Of a stretch of DNA of 64,000 nucleotides, positions 33,880 through 45,445 are shown piece after piece. The stretch is taken from positions 2,356,001 through 2,420,000 of the forward strand of contig JAPYXD010000704.1 in NCBI GenBank assembly GCA_030998225.1, read 5' to 3'. The position numbers and the translations under genes were made by a program. Below the pieces are notes generated by a model. That model ran no database searches. It worked only from the letters and a program-made list of their open reading frames with translations, and was not told the origin of the DNA. Each line of letters starts with the position of its first letter. Position 1 is the first letter of the stretch. The stretch is from Diplolepis rosae (Eukaryota; Arthropoda; Insecta; Hymenoptera; Diplolepididae).

Positions 33880-34851
33880 TTCATTTGAATTACAAGCATT
33901 TCATTTTCTAATAGTTTTGCGAGGAAGGAACTGCTGGGTATGAGAGCCTCAAATGCTTCTTTATCTATACCTTGCTCTAAAAAGCAAAAAGTTAAGTCTT
34001 AAGGTAGTTGTTGCGCGAAAAATCAGTCTCTGAAAAAAGAAGTTTTTCTATGATTTCAAGACTGGTAATTATATCATCAGCCGTGTCATATGTAAGGAAA
34101 GACACTCTTTTTAATAAAAAAAATTTAAAAATTATGAAAAATAATATTTTAATAATGTTTTTTGTAATAGGATATTTCCTTATTATCGCTCCATACCAAA
34201 TTTTCAAAAATGGTGTGATTCTGATAAATCATGAATCATTTTTTTAGGAAAAGGATTCTCTACAACTTTACCTTTTCCGATTTTTGAAAATAAATTCTTT
34301 AATGGTTGAAATCATTAAAAAACAATTTTCCAAAACGAAATTTTTATAAACAAATTGCTGAATTTGATAATAATTGATTCATTTTCAAAAATCGGAAACG
34401 GTAAAGTTGTAGAGAATTCTTTTCCTAAAAAAATGATTCTTGATTTATCAGAATCGCACCATTTTTGAAAATTTGGTATGGAGCGATAATAAGGAAATAT
34501 CCTATTACAAAAAACATTATTAAAATCTTATTTTTCGTAATTTAAAAATTTTTTTTATTAAAAATAGTGTCTTTCCTTACATATGACACGGCTGATGATA
34601 TAATTACCAGTCTTGAAATCATAGAAAAACTTCTTTTTCCAGAGACTGATTTTTGGCGCGACAACTACCTTAATATATTTAACAATTTAATTTGAGACAT
34701 ATATAAAAAGTATTTAAAAATAATAAAATGTATAGCGATGAATATATCTAGGTTAACATTTTGACTATACTTAATACTTACTTTTGAAGGTGTCAATGAG
34801 GCATCTTAAACCCCAGTCCTCTAGAAGTCGTCTTATTTCCTTGTCTGTCAT
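33880..34851 (-). pseudogene. SAM-like element gene, copy S2 (two exons, 3' end lost)
   Basis: Exon 1 is 34851-34782 (70 nt, the same length as in S1 and S3) and ends at GTAAGT. Exon 2 starts at 33976 after CTTTTTGCTTTTTAG. Across the junction the protein includes RRLLEDWGLRCLIDTFK, then QGIDKEAFEALIPSSS and LAKLLENEML. It aligns without gaps to S1 (LLEHWGLQCLVKTFQ, then KGIDIEALTSLRPGS and VNKLMENELL). The intron, about 391 bp in S1, is 805 bp here because of the 667-bp insert at 34003-34669. The gene is broken after roughly 55 residues. Confidence 0.65.
34003..34669. mobile_element. 667-bp palindromic element inside the S2 intron
   Basis: Both arms (about 300 bp) match with few differences around a centre near 34340. 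The outer ends are GGTAGTTGTTGCGCGAAAAA and TTTTTGGCGCGACAACTACC, flanked on both sides by TTAA. The TTAA flank is what piggyBac-type elements produce, but the terminal bases do not obviously match piggyBac, so the superfamily is open. Open frames inside are mirror images and not genes. Confidence 0.7.
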
Positions 34852-35305
34852 ATTATTTAAATTAAACACATCACATACAATCGACTAACGAAAATATATT
34901 TCAATCGAGCATAGAAAATAACAGCGGCATCCGTCATATTAAACATGAACGTGCTCGCGTCTCTGGCTAACAATATGTGAACACGCATGCGTGATCGCGC
35001 ATCTAATTAATCTAACATTTTATGTCGACAACACAATATTTTGTTGGCTCAACAACATAATTTTGGGATAACAACCAAAATTTTGCAATGGCAACAAAAC
35101 CTGCTTAACAAAACGTTTTTGTTGTGATGCCTAAATTTTTTACAGTGTATCAAACAAAAAACGAGTACTTGATATGTAAAGTTAAATTCATAAGTGAAAA
35201 TGGAAAGTTAATTAATTGTACACGGAAAAAACAGTATAGCTGTTCGACCTATACTGGTATATAGTGTCTCGACCCATATGCGGTATAGGTGAGACAACTA
35301 TACTG

Positions 35306-36635
35306 CACTGAGAGAAAAAATAATGTCACCGCAACAAAATAGTTTTGTTAAACAGATTTTGTTGTCAATACTAAAATTTGGTTGGCATTACAAAAATAAT
35401 GGTTAATGTTACCAAAAAATGTATTTGGTTCGAACAAATAATTTGATTGAATGCCTTGGTTAAACCACCTAAATAATTTGGTTGTCCCGACAAAATGTAT
35501 TACCACTCATGTGTATTGTTTTGTTTATATCAGTATTTCGTTCGCGTCGCACGCAACCGGCACATCATCCTATCTTTCCTCTTCATAAAATATGTTACGA
35601 GAGTTAAACTAGGGCGTAAGGTGGCGCTAGTATTAATTATGTTCTGCTAGACCACATAATGCACAGAAAAAATACGAAAAAGTGGCAAATTAATTTCTAA
35701 ACAAACCATTTTACAGAGTAAAAATTATTTTAAACTAGTAGTTAAACTGTTTTCATATTATTGTGTTATTTTCCATGTGTTACGTGCTTTGACAGTGCAA
35801 AGTTACTACTAGCGACACCTGAACTCTGGTGACATATTTCAATTCCTCGATACACAGGTCTGGTCACGCGGCTCTTTTGTTTGATTCGATGTAGCAAACT
35901 TTACCGAGAAACCACATGTCTTCATTTTCGCTGTTCACCGAAATTTAATTTAATCGAATTCGCGACTTCATATTTATTGATGTCTGACTTAAAAGTGCAG
36001 CAACTCTTTGAGGAATGGGGCTTACCAGGCCTGATAAATACCTTCAAAGGTAAATCTAACCCTAATCTAACCCTAATAGTGCATTTAATCAAAAATATTC
36101 ATTTATCATTTTTCACTTTTATTTTGGGATTAAAATCAATATGGCAGAGTCTTGCAAAGTGATTGTTAAAAATCTTACCAGAAAGTGTTCAGAAAATGTT
36201 AACAATGTAAATAATGTTACATGTAGTTGACATTTTTCTACTTTTATGATTTGTAGATTCGAATAACCTCGGAAATTCATATTTCTCTTTCCGTGCACAG
36301 AAATATGTTTTATCTGTGCAAAAAATATTGCTAATTTAACAAAATTATGAATTTCCTTCAACAAAACGATTTTGTTCTACTAAAAAAAAGTATGCTCTCC
36401 TAACAAAATAATTTTTTTCTTGGAACAAAATAATTTTGTTGAATCAACAATAAGTTTTGTCATACTAACAAAACACTTTTGTTATCACTACAAAATTATT
36501 TGGTTGAGTGAAACTAAAAATTCAACAAAAAAATTTGGTTGGTCCAACAAAACATTTTGTCAGCTGTATATCAAACAAATTATTTTGTTGCGACAACCAA
36601 ATTTTTGTTGGCACTACCAAACTGTTTTCTCAGTG
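35306..36635 (+). mobile_element. CACTG-type element with a deleted SAM-like gene (copy S3)
   Basis: The ends are CACTGAGAGAAAAAATAATG and AACTGTTTTCTCAGTG, flanked on both sides by TG as in S1. Arrays of CAACAAAATTTTGTTG-like and ACCAAAATTTGGTTG-like words occupy 35330-35510 and 36355-36625. Only the first exon of the gene remains. The element is 1330 bp, against 2107 bp for S1. Confidence 0.75.
35980..36049 (+). pseudogene. SAM-like element gene, copy S3 (first exon only)
   Basis: The ATG at 35980 opens 23 codons plus one base, with QQLFEEWGLPGLINTFK, followed by GTAAAT as donor. The length and phase equal those of S1 and S2. No second exon is recognisable before the right array, so the downstream gene is deleted. 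Confidence 0.65.
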
Positions 36636-37479
36636 TGGTTTGCCGCGCGACCTATACATTGTGTAACATTGACAGAATGTTCTGGTGTTGATTGATTTAT
36701 GAATGTATGGAAAAAACAAGGCGATTGGGGATGGCCATAAGTTTTCGTGAGAACCTTCTTCATCCCTTTTATCATGTCTATCGAAAGCTACTTTATAGTT
36801 TATAACGGGCTATTGTATAGGTGCGTCGGCGTTAACAATGTCTGGAATACATCTGGGCAACACATGCGACCGGGAAGCCCCGGTAACTGAAAAAGGGACT
36901 CTAGATAGGCGCGAAATAGGCGTCCCCGAGCTTATGAGTAGGGGTGAGCGAGGAAGTCTCGGGAGTCTCCTGGCCAACCTGGTACTGTGAGAAACGGTTC
37001 GCGCGCTGTGTGCATATACTTCACTAAATATACTTATAGTTTTAACGCATTTTCATTATTTTCCCAAGTCCTTACCTATCCAATTAATTTCTCTTTTAAA
37101 ACATTGCTTCGCATGCACGCGACTCTAACCTCGACATATTAAAGAAGTGTCATTTTTTCGAAGCGTTTGTCGATTTGTTTGGAGCATTTTTTCTTTCTTT
37201 GAAAGATCATTTTTGCGTATCGCGTATTGTTTTATCACACGCCAAAATTCACAAGAGCGATAACGATGGCATAATATTTTGTTTACGATTGCTATACATG
37301 GTATTGTCATATCAACGAACTTGTATAGCTGTCTCACCTATACTCTTATAGTTCTGAGCACCATACCGTAGCATTGTTCTGATAGCAATATTTTCTGGTT
37401 TTGAGGACCAAAATATAGTTCTCTTAGCTATACTATTTTTTCAGTGTATGACTTATATCAATTATTGATGAATTACCCC

Positions 37480-38150
37480 GTGTGGAAATTGCCCCAGTTA
37501 GCCCCATTACAAAAAGGTTTCTGGCCGGATCCCTGCCGGGCAAACTCGGGCTGTATTGCATGGTCGGGAACTGGGTGAGAATCGTCCGGGTTGACTCGTG
37601 ACCGGACCGGGTCAAGTCGGGAACCGGCAGAATCAACCCAGGATGAAGTACATTGTCGGAAACCTACCGGGAACTAGTCGGGCACTAGTCAAGTCTCGGA
37701 TTGGGAATTTATTCCAAACCAATGCGACCCATTCAGAAATCTGTTTTTGAATCAATCCGAGTTATTCCGAATAAATCCGAAGCAAGTTTTAATCCGTATC
37801 AATCAGAGGCCGATTTAAAATCAATCCGAACTCTTAATCCGAATGAATCCGACCAATCCGTATCAGTCCAAACCTTCAATCTGAATGAATCCGAAATTGA
37901 CCGGATTCATTCGGATTGAAATTTCGGATTTATTCGGATTGAAAATTGTGAATTTGGATTGTGAATTAAGTGAAATTTTAATGCTACTAAGAACCCCCCT
38001 TAAAAACAGCCAGAAAAGGGCCGGGTAGCCCGGCCGGTTCCCGACCAGCCTTCATGTCGGGAACATAACCAAACCAGCGTGACGTTTCTGGCGGGTTCCA
38101 GGTCGGATAGCCCGACCCGTTCCCGGTTACAACTAGGGCTATCCATTTAC
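37480..38150. repeat. GC-rich TCGGGAACCGG oligomer array, interrupted
   Basis: GGTCGGGAACTGGGTG, GTCGGGAACCGGC, ACCGGGAACTAGTCGGG, GGCCGGTTCCCGACC and GACCCGTTCCCGGTTAC appear in both orientations at 37520-37695 and 38000-38130. The middle is occupied by a different array (37698-37975). Outer termini are not clear. Confidence 0.6.
37698..37975. repeat. AATCCGAATGAATCCGA oligomer array
   Basis: About twenty words of the type AATCCGA, GAATGAATCCGA and their complements (TCGGATT, TTCGGATTGAAA) lie close together in both orientations, nested inside the GC-rich array. The plus-strand open frame is a repeat artefact. Confidence 0.7.
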
Positions 38151-38766
38151 TGTAATTACTAAAAATCTTTGGGGCATATAAAAATTTCCATTATATTTAC
38201 TACAATGCCGTTCTGGTTACCGTAACTTAATTTTTCGATTGTTGTGAAAATTAACCAACTGAAAATTTTGTTCGGCGTGTTGTGATTATGTTATTACCTA
38301 AAATGCTCATGGAGTAAACATTATCAACATTTTTCCAAAAACAATTAAAATAAAGGTTATTTGAATGATTAAATAATTTATCAATTAAATACAATTATAC
38401 TGTTTCTTGTAATTATTATACTTATTTTAAAAAATTTTTTAAAAGTTGAAGAAACAAATTTCATAATAGAATTTATCAAAAAACATTTTTACATCATTTT
38501 GTTGAAAAAAATGCATTTTATTCCAAAACTGCAAATTTTAGATAAATTTATACATGAATGTACATCTCTCATCTAAATTATAGTTGCTGTTAAATAGAAG
38601 TTAGAACCCAGTGAATTACTCAATAATTATTTTAATTATTTTCGGAGAAAAGTTGATAATGTATACTCCATGAGACATTAAATTTATTGTAGTTGTTGTT
38701 GGGCGAAATCTTATCCCATGCATCTTATATCCGTAGAGGACTGAAATGGTCGCATGGCCTTAACCC

Positions 38767-38994
38767 TTAAGGCCATGGTAATTTTATACTTTAAAAAATA
38801 TTTTCCTGAAAATTTAGAAAATACAACAGAAGATTTTCAAAATTTTTACTAAATAAGTTAACAGACGTGCTTTATTGAACTTTATTGCGTTTCCAAAAGT
38901 TCCAGAAAGATGTTCTGTAAATTAAAAAAGTTATCTTATATGAAGTAATTAACCTTTAATTTAGTCACGTGGTCTGATTGATCCATGGCCTTAA
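38767..38994. mobile_element. E-box MITE with left E-box deleted
   Basis: TTAAGGCCATGG at the left and GTCACGTGGTCTGATTGATC then CATGGCCTTAA at the right. The left CACGTG and about 130 bp of interior are missing compared with 4285-4649. Confidence 0.75.
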
Positions 38995-39004
38995 GAGAAT
39001 ACTT

Positions 39005-39216
39005 CACTGAGAAAAATGGATATTCAACTATGTGACAAGCATTTTATATATTTAGTTCTAATATCTAGATATTGATCTGTAATATCTGATGAAATAGGTT
39101 AATATGAGCATCTCAGATATTAGATCTGAATATTTAGATATTTCAAATGAATATGAGATGCTTGTGACATAGTTGAATATCTAGATATTTATCCTGAATT
39201 ACCATCTTTCTCCGTG
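39005..39216. mobile_element. CACTG-type MITE, ATATCTAGATATT family (212 bp)
   Basis: CACTGAGAAAAATGGATATT at the left and ACCATCTTTCTCCGTG at the right, flanked on both sides by TT. The body has ATATCTAGATATT, GATATTAGATCTGAATA and ATCTCAGATATT words. ACTATGTGACAAGCAT and GAGATGCTTGTGACATAG form the inner arms. Confidence 0.85.
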
Positions 39217-41593
39217 TTATGTTTGGAAAATTGGTTTAGTTTATTTTTTTGTTTTTAATTGAAACCTATAAAATTATTAGTATTGTTAATAGTGATCTTT
39301 ACTTGAAAATGCACTGGCATCTGTGAAATATGTTTGAAGTGGTTTACCAAGTTTTAGGATGAAAGGTGATTATTGGAGGGCTGAAAGGTTGAGGATTGGG
39401 AAGGAGAGAGTAGGACGTAGTTTGGAGTTTGGAGTTTGGAGGCGCGTGAATATGAAACCGAGAACTATACGGAGCGCTTAAGTAATATAAATTCGAGTTA
39501 AGAGGCGCGAATGCGAGAGTGTAACGGATGACCGCTGTATCTCATTGTTTTCATTTCCTTCGAAACTCCGGGCGGCTGTAAGACGCGGAAATGAAGTACG
39601 CCGGGTTGTGATCTAGAGATGCGAGTGGAAAGCGTCGAGAATTCATCCCCCGCATCCTGCATAACAACGACTAGGTATTCACCCTTCTTTATACACCCTC
39701 TCATCCTCTACCCACGATTATTCGCCTTTCCAATGAGGTTACATTCCCCTGGAATATGATCCTCGGACGAGCATTCAAATTCTTTTTTTTCTCCTTTTCC
39801 TCCTTTTTTTATTTTTTTCTCGCTTGGTAATGCTCGACTGACCTCTAGCTCGTCTCAATGGGGATAGGAAAACCCTCTTATCTCCCTCTACGTTAATCGA
39901 GTTTCACGTGCATCTCTTACCGGTTTTACCAATAAAAATAAGGAACAATGAAAAAACAAGTATTTTCATTCTTATTTTAAATTTAAATTTTCAATACTTT
40001 TTCCTCAATTAATTATTATATTGGGTAACTTACGAAATACAAACTCTGCTTTTTAACTTTTTATTAGAAGGAATTGTGCCATTTACGGAACTTCTCCTGC
40101 CAATAGAGATGATCTGAAACACAAAAATGGAACAGATTCTTACTCTGCATATCATTACGCATGTCCTGTACCACAATCATTCAAAAATCTTAAAAAATGA
40201 AAGAGTTGTGAGATATTAAAGTTAAAGTACCGACTTTTGCACTTTTTTTCTTCACATTATTGTTTATAAAAAAAAAAATTCTCCAACATTTTTTGTTGAT
40301 TCTGGTACCAGACATTTTCACGGAGTTCCGTAAATTTGGAAAATGTGGTTTCGAGAAAAACGCTTTGAAAGTATTTGTGTGACGGGGAGCGAAACCGCCG
40401 ATAGCGTGATTAAAATCAGAAGGTTAAATTTTTGCGTCTCCACCCTCAAAAACATTATCTAAGGAAAGACAATCCCTTTACGATAAGATTTCCCAACGAA
40501 GAAAGCGACTCCTGCGGGAATCAGTCTCCCCGCTGAGCCGAATTCTCCGGGATTCCACAGCACTCTCTTCGGCGGCCGATAACTTCTCTAATTCTACAGA
40601 TTGCGGCTCAAATATTTTTGAGAAAATTCTTGGAACGTATATCTGTCCGATAAAGCAAAAAGGAAAAAACTAATTATTTTGACCCAACAAGGTAGAAACC
40701 CTCCTTAATTCAGATTTAGAGAGTGCATATCGAAAAGTGGGTCACTGATTTTGATTTAGTTAAATTTGAACTGATTCCTATTGGCAGAGTGTAAAATTTC
40801 AAACTTTTTAATCTGTTGCGTATCTGCATAAATGATAATTGTATAAAAAATGCAAATTTAAATAGTGAATTTGACAGAAAAATGTTTTTAAAAAACTGAA
40901 AAGTGGAGATTGTCAAGTTTCTTATTATATCTTGTGATACTCGATTTGTATAATTCTGTATTCGAGTTGGACAGGACAGCACGCGGAAATGAAGTCGATG
41001 TCGCTTGACGGTGATCTATGTTGCACCGGAAGTCAAGATCCAAAGATCATTTACACAGCATCCTCGGTATTCCCTTTCATATATAACTTCTCTTCGATTT
41101 ATACGTCGTGGTTTCTCTACTACTTGGCTATTCACTTATTTCTTTCTTGACTCTCACTCTCTTTTAAAAGCTAAATCTTCAGAGTGTGAAACTTTAGACT
41201 AATGCTCTCGTACTATCGTACATCCCGTCTGCGGAAATTATAAAATTAGACACTCAGTGCACGTACTTGCTGCTTCCTTGAAGGTCGATCGTTCTGCTTT
41301 CTTCCTGTCTTTCACTAGGGGAAAAGGAGATTGGCAGGAATTGCAAAATGATGATGTATCGTTCACGTGGACGCGATAATGAGCTACTTCTGTATTTAAT
41401 CGACCCTCTGGGCAAGCACAAGTGTTGGGAGTGTCCGAAACATAATTTATAATGTCACTTGATACGGTTTTATTATAGACATTTTTTAATGCGTTGTCAT
41501 TCAATTATTTCACAAGTCACTTGATATGATCTTATGGAAATTCAATTATGCTAAATATTTAAATTATGTGAGTTGAAAATTATATATTTTTTT
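39217..41593. other. No gene recognised; GC-richer 39400-39720 and 40370-40620
   Basis: Unique-looking sequence. The open frames (up to 88 codons) have no motifs. It could be an intron or intergenic DNA with regulatory elements. Confidence 0.35.
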
Positions 41594-41890
41594 ACATTCT
41601 CATCACATATGAGAAAGTATTAGATTTATATAAAATTTGGCATCCACTTTTTAAAATAAATGTCCACGTGTTGTGACCTCCAAAAACCGAAAAAGGGGTT
41701 TTTCAATTCGGTCTGTCCGTCTGTCATCTTCGTCGTTATCGTTGTATGTAGAGACGTTAACTTTCGAAAGAATTATTATGTGCTTTCGTACATATTATCG
41801 AAGCCCAACAATAAAGAAGGAGTTCGTTAACCAGCCATATCCAACCAAAATTTCAAAAATCGCAGTATTTTTGGTAATTTTTTAAACTAG
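41594..41890. repeat. Dispersed repeat beginning CATTCTCATCACATATGAGAA
   Basis: The start is a short palindrome around TTCTCATCACATATGAGAA. CTGTCCGTCTGTC lies further in. Similar features (TTCTCATCCATGATGAGAA next to a CAGA run) mark the right end of the repeat at 56640-58017, suggesting one family. I cannot classify it. Confidence 0.45.
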
Positions 41891-41977
41891 TTTTCGAAGA
41901 AATCTAAAATTTTAATACTAAATTCTGATAGTGCTTCATAAGCTCTACTTCTGTCTTCATGAAAATTTTCAATCAAA

Positions 41978-42462
41978 CACTGAAAAAAATGGTTAGTAAA
42001 ACTAACTACTTCGGTTTGTAATAGTATATTATGTATATTATTGTGTAGTAGTAGCGTATTGTAATAGAGCACGCGCAGTTCAAATGTACAAGGCTTTGTC
42101 AGTACGGTGCCAACGCTGTACGAAGAAGAAGAAAAATAAGACGATTACGATCCGCTGTATCGTAATAGGTGCATACGCAGTTCAATTTCTATATTACATT
42201 CCTCTGTATTGTAATACACAACATTACGCTACTCTTAACTGTAGCATAAAAACGAGTTTACGCGCCGGAGGCACATAAAAATATGCCTCAGCTATTTTAT
42301 TAGTAAGCACGGCAATTTTTTTTGTTGGTGTTACTATCTCAATTGTTATCACAAGAACTTGGGTAGTAACACCAACAAAAAAAATTCTTTGCTAACTAAT
42401 AAAATAGCTGAGGCATATTTTAAAAACCGAAGTAGTTGGTTTTACTAACCATTTTTTTCAGT
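41978..42462. mobile_element. Fold-back CACTG-like MITE with a nested hairpin element
   Basis: CACTGAAAAAAATGGTTAGT at the left is mirrored at the right by ACTAACCATTTTTTTCAGT. Inner arms include ACTTCGGTTT and AATATGCCTCAGCTATTTTA with complements. An internal GTTGGTGTTACTAT/GTAGTAACACCAAC pair surrounds the centre. The copy at 42020-42280 interrupts the left arm. Confidence 0.75.
42020..42280 (+). mobile_element. GTGCCTAGGCAC family, deleted copy nested in a MITE
   Basis: It begins AATAGTATATTATG and resumes at TTGTGTAGTAGTAGCG, then the GAAGAAGAAG tract and the end GGAGGCACATAAAA. It closely matches 22985-23214, sharing the same short open frame (MYKALSVRCQRCTKKKKNK). Confidence 0.7.
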
Positions 42463-42863
42463 AAAGCAAAATTAAAAAAGTTATAGTATTTTAAAATTTG
42501 AAAAAAATTTGTAATATAATCCCATTTTCACAGGAGATACGAAAAAACGTTATATGATACAAAATTATTCACTATAAAAAGATCTACAAAATAAGATTTT
42601 TAAAAGTCACTCTGTTTTAGTTTTAAAAACTTGCACTATCTGAAGACGATTATAAAACGTAACATGGGACGTATAGCGTATTTTTTTCCACTATGTATTA
42701 TCTGTTTCGACGCATTGTTTATTGTTACTTTACTCGGTAGTTGTTCAGAATTACATGAATAATATCAAATCTGTCGATTCTTAAAATAAAACCGACTTCG
42801 AGTATATATTTTTTGGCTTAAAGCAAACTAGTATCTTTTACAATAACTTTATGCTTAATAATA

Positions 42864-43751
42864 CACTGCTGTGAGAAAGTTTCCGGGCACTTGTTTTTAA
42901 CCATTTACATAAAAGCTTGTAATTTATGAAATACCTAACAATGAAGTTTTTCCCTAGAATAACATGGACGGTAACAAAATTCTGCATTTAATGATCTCAA
43001 AACGAAGTGTTTTAGTCTATTATTAACGAAGATATTATGAAGAAAGTCGAGAATTCAGTTTTCCAGAATTTTCAACAATTCTTGAAACAATTAAAATTTT
43101 TGATATTTTCTCAGCTTATTATAAAGGTAAAAATATACATAGACTATTAGCAATGTATCAAAAACATTTTGATACATTTTTTCTTGATATTATTAAAGTT
43201 AAAATTTAGAAAAACAAATAAGTTGTGAGAATACAAAGGACTTTTATACTTGAAAAATAGATTTTAAAAACTATAAAAATTGATAATATGAAAAAAAAAA
43301 ATACAAAACATCATTAAAAAATACAATAAATTTGTTTTCAAAATTTCTTTCATAAATAGTTTCACAAGTTTGAAGTTTTACAACTTTTTTGTTTTGAGCT
43401 CAGATTTTGGCTGCATACGAGAAAAAATTATTATAATTTACTTGTTACATTACTGACATTCTACGCTAATCTCATTTTGAAATGAGTCAAGAAAAGATTT
43501 CAAATTATTTAAAAGTTAAAAATATTCATTATTTCAAAAGTTATTCAAAATTTTAAAAAACTTTGAATTTTTGCTTTTTGGGTAATATTTTCGTTAATAA
43601 TGGACTTAAACATTTTGTTTTTGGGGTCATTAAATGCATGTTACCTTCCATGTCATTATAAGAAAAAAATTCATTGTTAGGTATTTTATAAATTAGAAGC
43701 TTTTATGTGAATGGTTAAAAACAAGTGCCCGACGACTTTTGCACAGCAGTG
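42864..43751. mobile_element. Tc1-like TIR element, non-autonomous (888 bp)
   Basis: CACTGCTGTGAGAAAGTTTC at the left, and at the right an inverted end with GACTTTTGCACAGCAGTG. The arms run on for about 200 bp through GGGCACTTGTTTTTAACC and ATTCATTGTTAGGTATTT-type matches. No transposase frame is present. Confidence 0.75.
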
Positions 43752-43755
43752 TGTA

Positions 43756-45103
43756 GGGGAGAAGCGGCGAAATTAGCGCGTCGTCTAAATTGGCGCACCC
43801 TATTTTTCAGAAAATGATAACATAACAAAAAATAAAAATAGTTCTATCGTGTGCATTATTGTATGATATGTATTTGATAGAAAACATTATAAAAATCTAA
43901 TTGCTTAATACAGTTTTATTGCGATTAATCGTTTTTTGGCATAATGGTTATGTTCGAAGCCATTGAGTTAAATCGTTAAATAATAGTAATTCAAGGTGAA
44001 TTAGATTAATGCAACGATTCTATAATCTTTGATATTTAATCTTACGATTAGGATAGAATATTTGTATGAAAAAATAAGCATTTTACGTAAAAAGTATTTA
44101 ATTAATGAACGATACACTTGCGGCAAAATTGGTGCATACGAGATTCAAATCAGAGGCGAAGTTGGCACACGTGTTGTGTTTCTGGAAACCGGTGACTGAA
44201 GTCAAGTGCTCGGATGGTTATGATTGAAAATATAAAGAAGATAGTAAGTACACAATTATTAATATATAGATATATACATTTGAATGTTGCTGGACTTTTC
44301 TGCTAATCTTTTTCTTAAGATTTTTTGTGACATGGGAGGTAATGTGGTTCGCAAAACTGATGTAACGACTTTGTAAGGTTATATTCATTTGAACAATCAG
44401 TGGTTAAATTTTTTTTTAAGTTTGAGGTATTAAGGCATTTTAAAAGCGATTTTTAATAATTAATTTGCAGTCTGACAGTGTTTTGAAAGTTTTCTCGATT
44501 TTAAGATGTGAAAGCAATGTAAGTAAAAAATTTGTATTTTTGATTGATTGTTTCTATTATTTATAAGTCTTCTAAAGTTAATAATTGTATATACTTCTGA
44601 TTACAAATTCAAATAATTCTCTATAAAAATGATTTCAATTTGAATATTCACTTAAATATCCACAATTGCCAGTATTTTATTGTACAAATATAAAATATAT
44701 TTTAACTTTGGCTGGTTTATGTGAATAAAGGTATAAAAAACTTCACATATCTTGATATACTATCTCAAATTTAGTTTCAAATTATAACTACCTCTTTTCA
44801 TTAACCTTTGCTACTGAAATGTAATTCTAAATCTATGAAAATATAACTAATACGTGGCAAGAGAAGATTATAATATTAGTGCGTCAATTTACCCGACATG
44901 GCGGGTAAATTGACGCAGGTGCAGTCCTTCGGAAATCTGAATAAAAACCTGCTTTAATAATTTTCAATGCAATCTTTATCCATTGGAAAGTATAGAAAAG
45001 ATATCCAGCTATTAAATAAATATTTTTTCATAATTTTTAGTCATATACTTTCTTTTTAAACTCGCACTTTCTATTAGGTGTGCCAATTTCGCCGCTTCTC
45101 CCC
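43756..45103. mobile_element. TIR element with GGGGAGAAGCGGCG ends (1348 bp)
   Basis: GGGGAGAAGCGGCGAAATT at the left and AATTTCGCCGCTTCTCCCC at the right form a perfect 19-bp TIR, flanked by TA. It abuts the preceding element. The body repeats variants of AAATTGGCGCAC (for example near 43790, 44125, 44160, 44890 and 44910). It includes a 15-bp stem, GCGTCAATTTACCCG and its complement, at 44881-44916. No coding capacity is recognised. Confidence 0.8.
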
Positions 45104-45445
45104 TATACAATAATTTAATTTTTCTATATTTTATTATTTGATAATTAAAAAAATGCATTCATAAAATGTTATTATCTCATCGTCATACTTTTCTTTGCAT
45201 AATTTTCTGCTGTTTGAATGAGTATTAGTGAAAAATCGATATTTGCATTTGCACCTGGTTAATCAATTCTCTCTTTTATGCAATAGGATCGGCATGTCAG
45301 CCAATGGGCTTGTTAGTAAAGTTGCAAGTTCCTTGCATTCGATCAAAACAACTTGAGTCATTTTCTATTTCATTTAATGATCCATTCTTCAAATGGTCTA
45401 TGGAATAAAGCTCCCTTTCTCTTTCTTTTTTTAATTTATATGTAC

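Larger units (their letters stand above)
33873..35147 (-). mobile_element. CACTG-type element carrying the SAM-like gene (copy S2, 3'-truncated)
   Basis: Read on the minus strand it starts at 35147 with CACTGTAAAAAATTTAGG and an array of CAACAAAA/TTTTGTTG words (35145-35030). A CpG-bearing stretch, the first exon (34851-34782), an intron with a large palindromic insertion, and exon 2 (33976 downward) follow. The other end has been lost to the array at 33784-33872. Confidence 0.65.
35221..37446. mobile_element. CACTG-type element, GTATAG/CTATAC oligomer family, split by S3
   Basis: CACGGAAAAAACAGTATAGC at the left and GCTATACTATTTTTTCAGTG at the right are inverted, with TA on both flanks. CTATACTGG, GGTATAGGTGAGACA and TCTCACCTATACTC occur near each end. 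The SAM-like element S3 is inserted after 35305. The stretch 36640-37310 between has no gene I recognise; its part at 36820-37010 is GC-rich. Confidence 0.6.

Noticed and set aside
36051..36078. CTAACCCTAATCTAACCC stretch resembling telomere repeat
   Set aside because: Only two to three irregular units; the insect telomere motif is TTAGG, and the match follows a splice donor inside copy S3.
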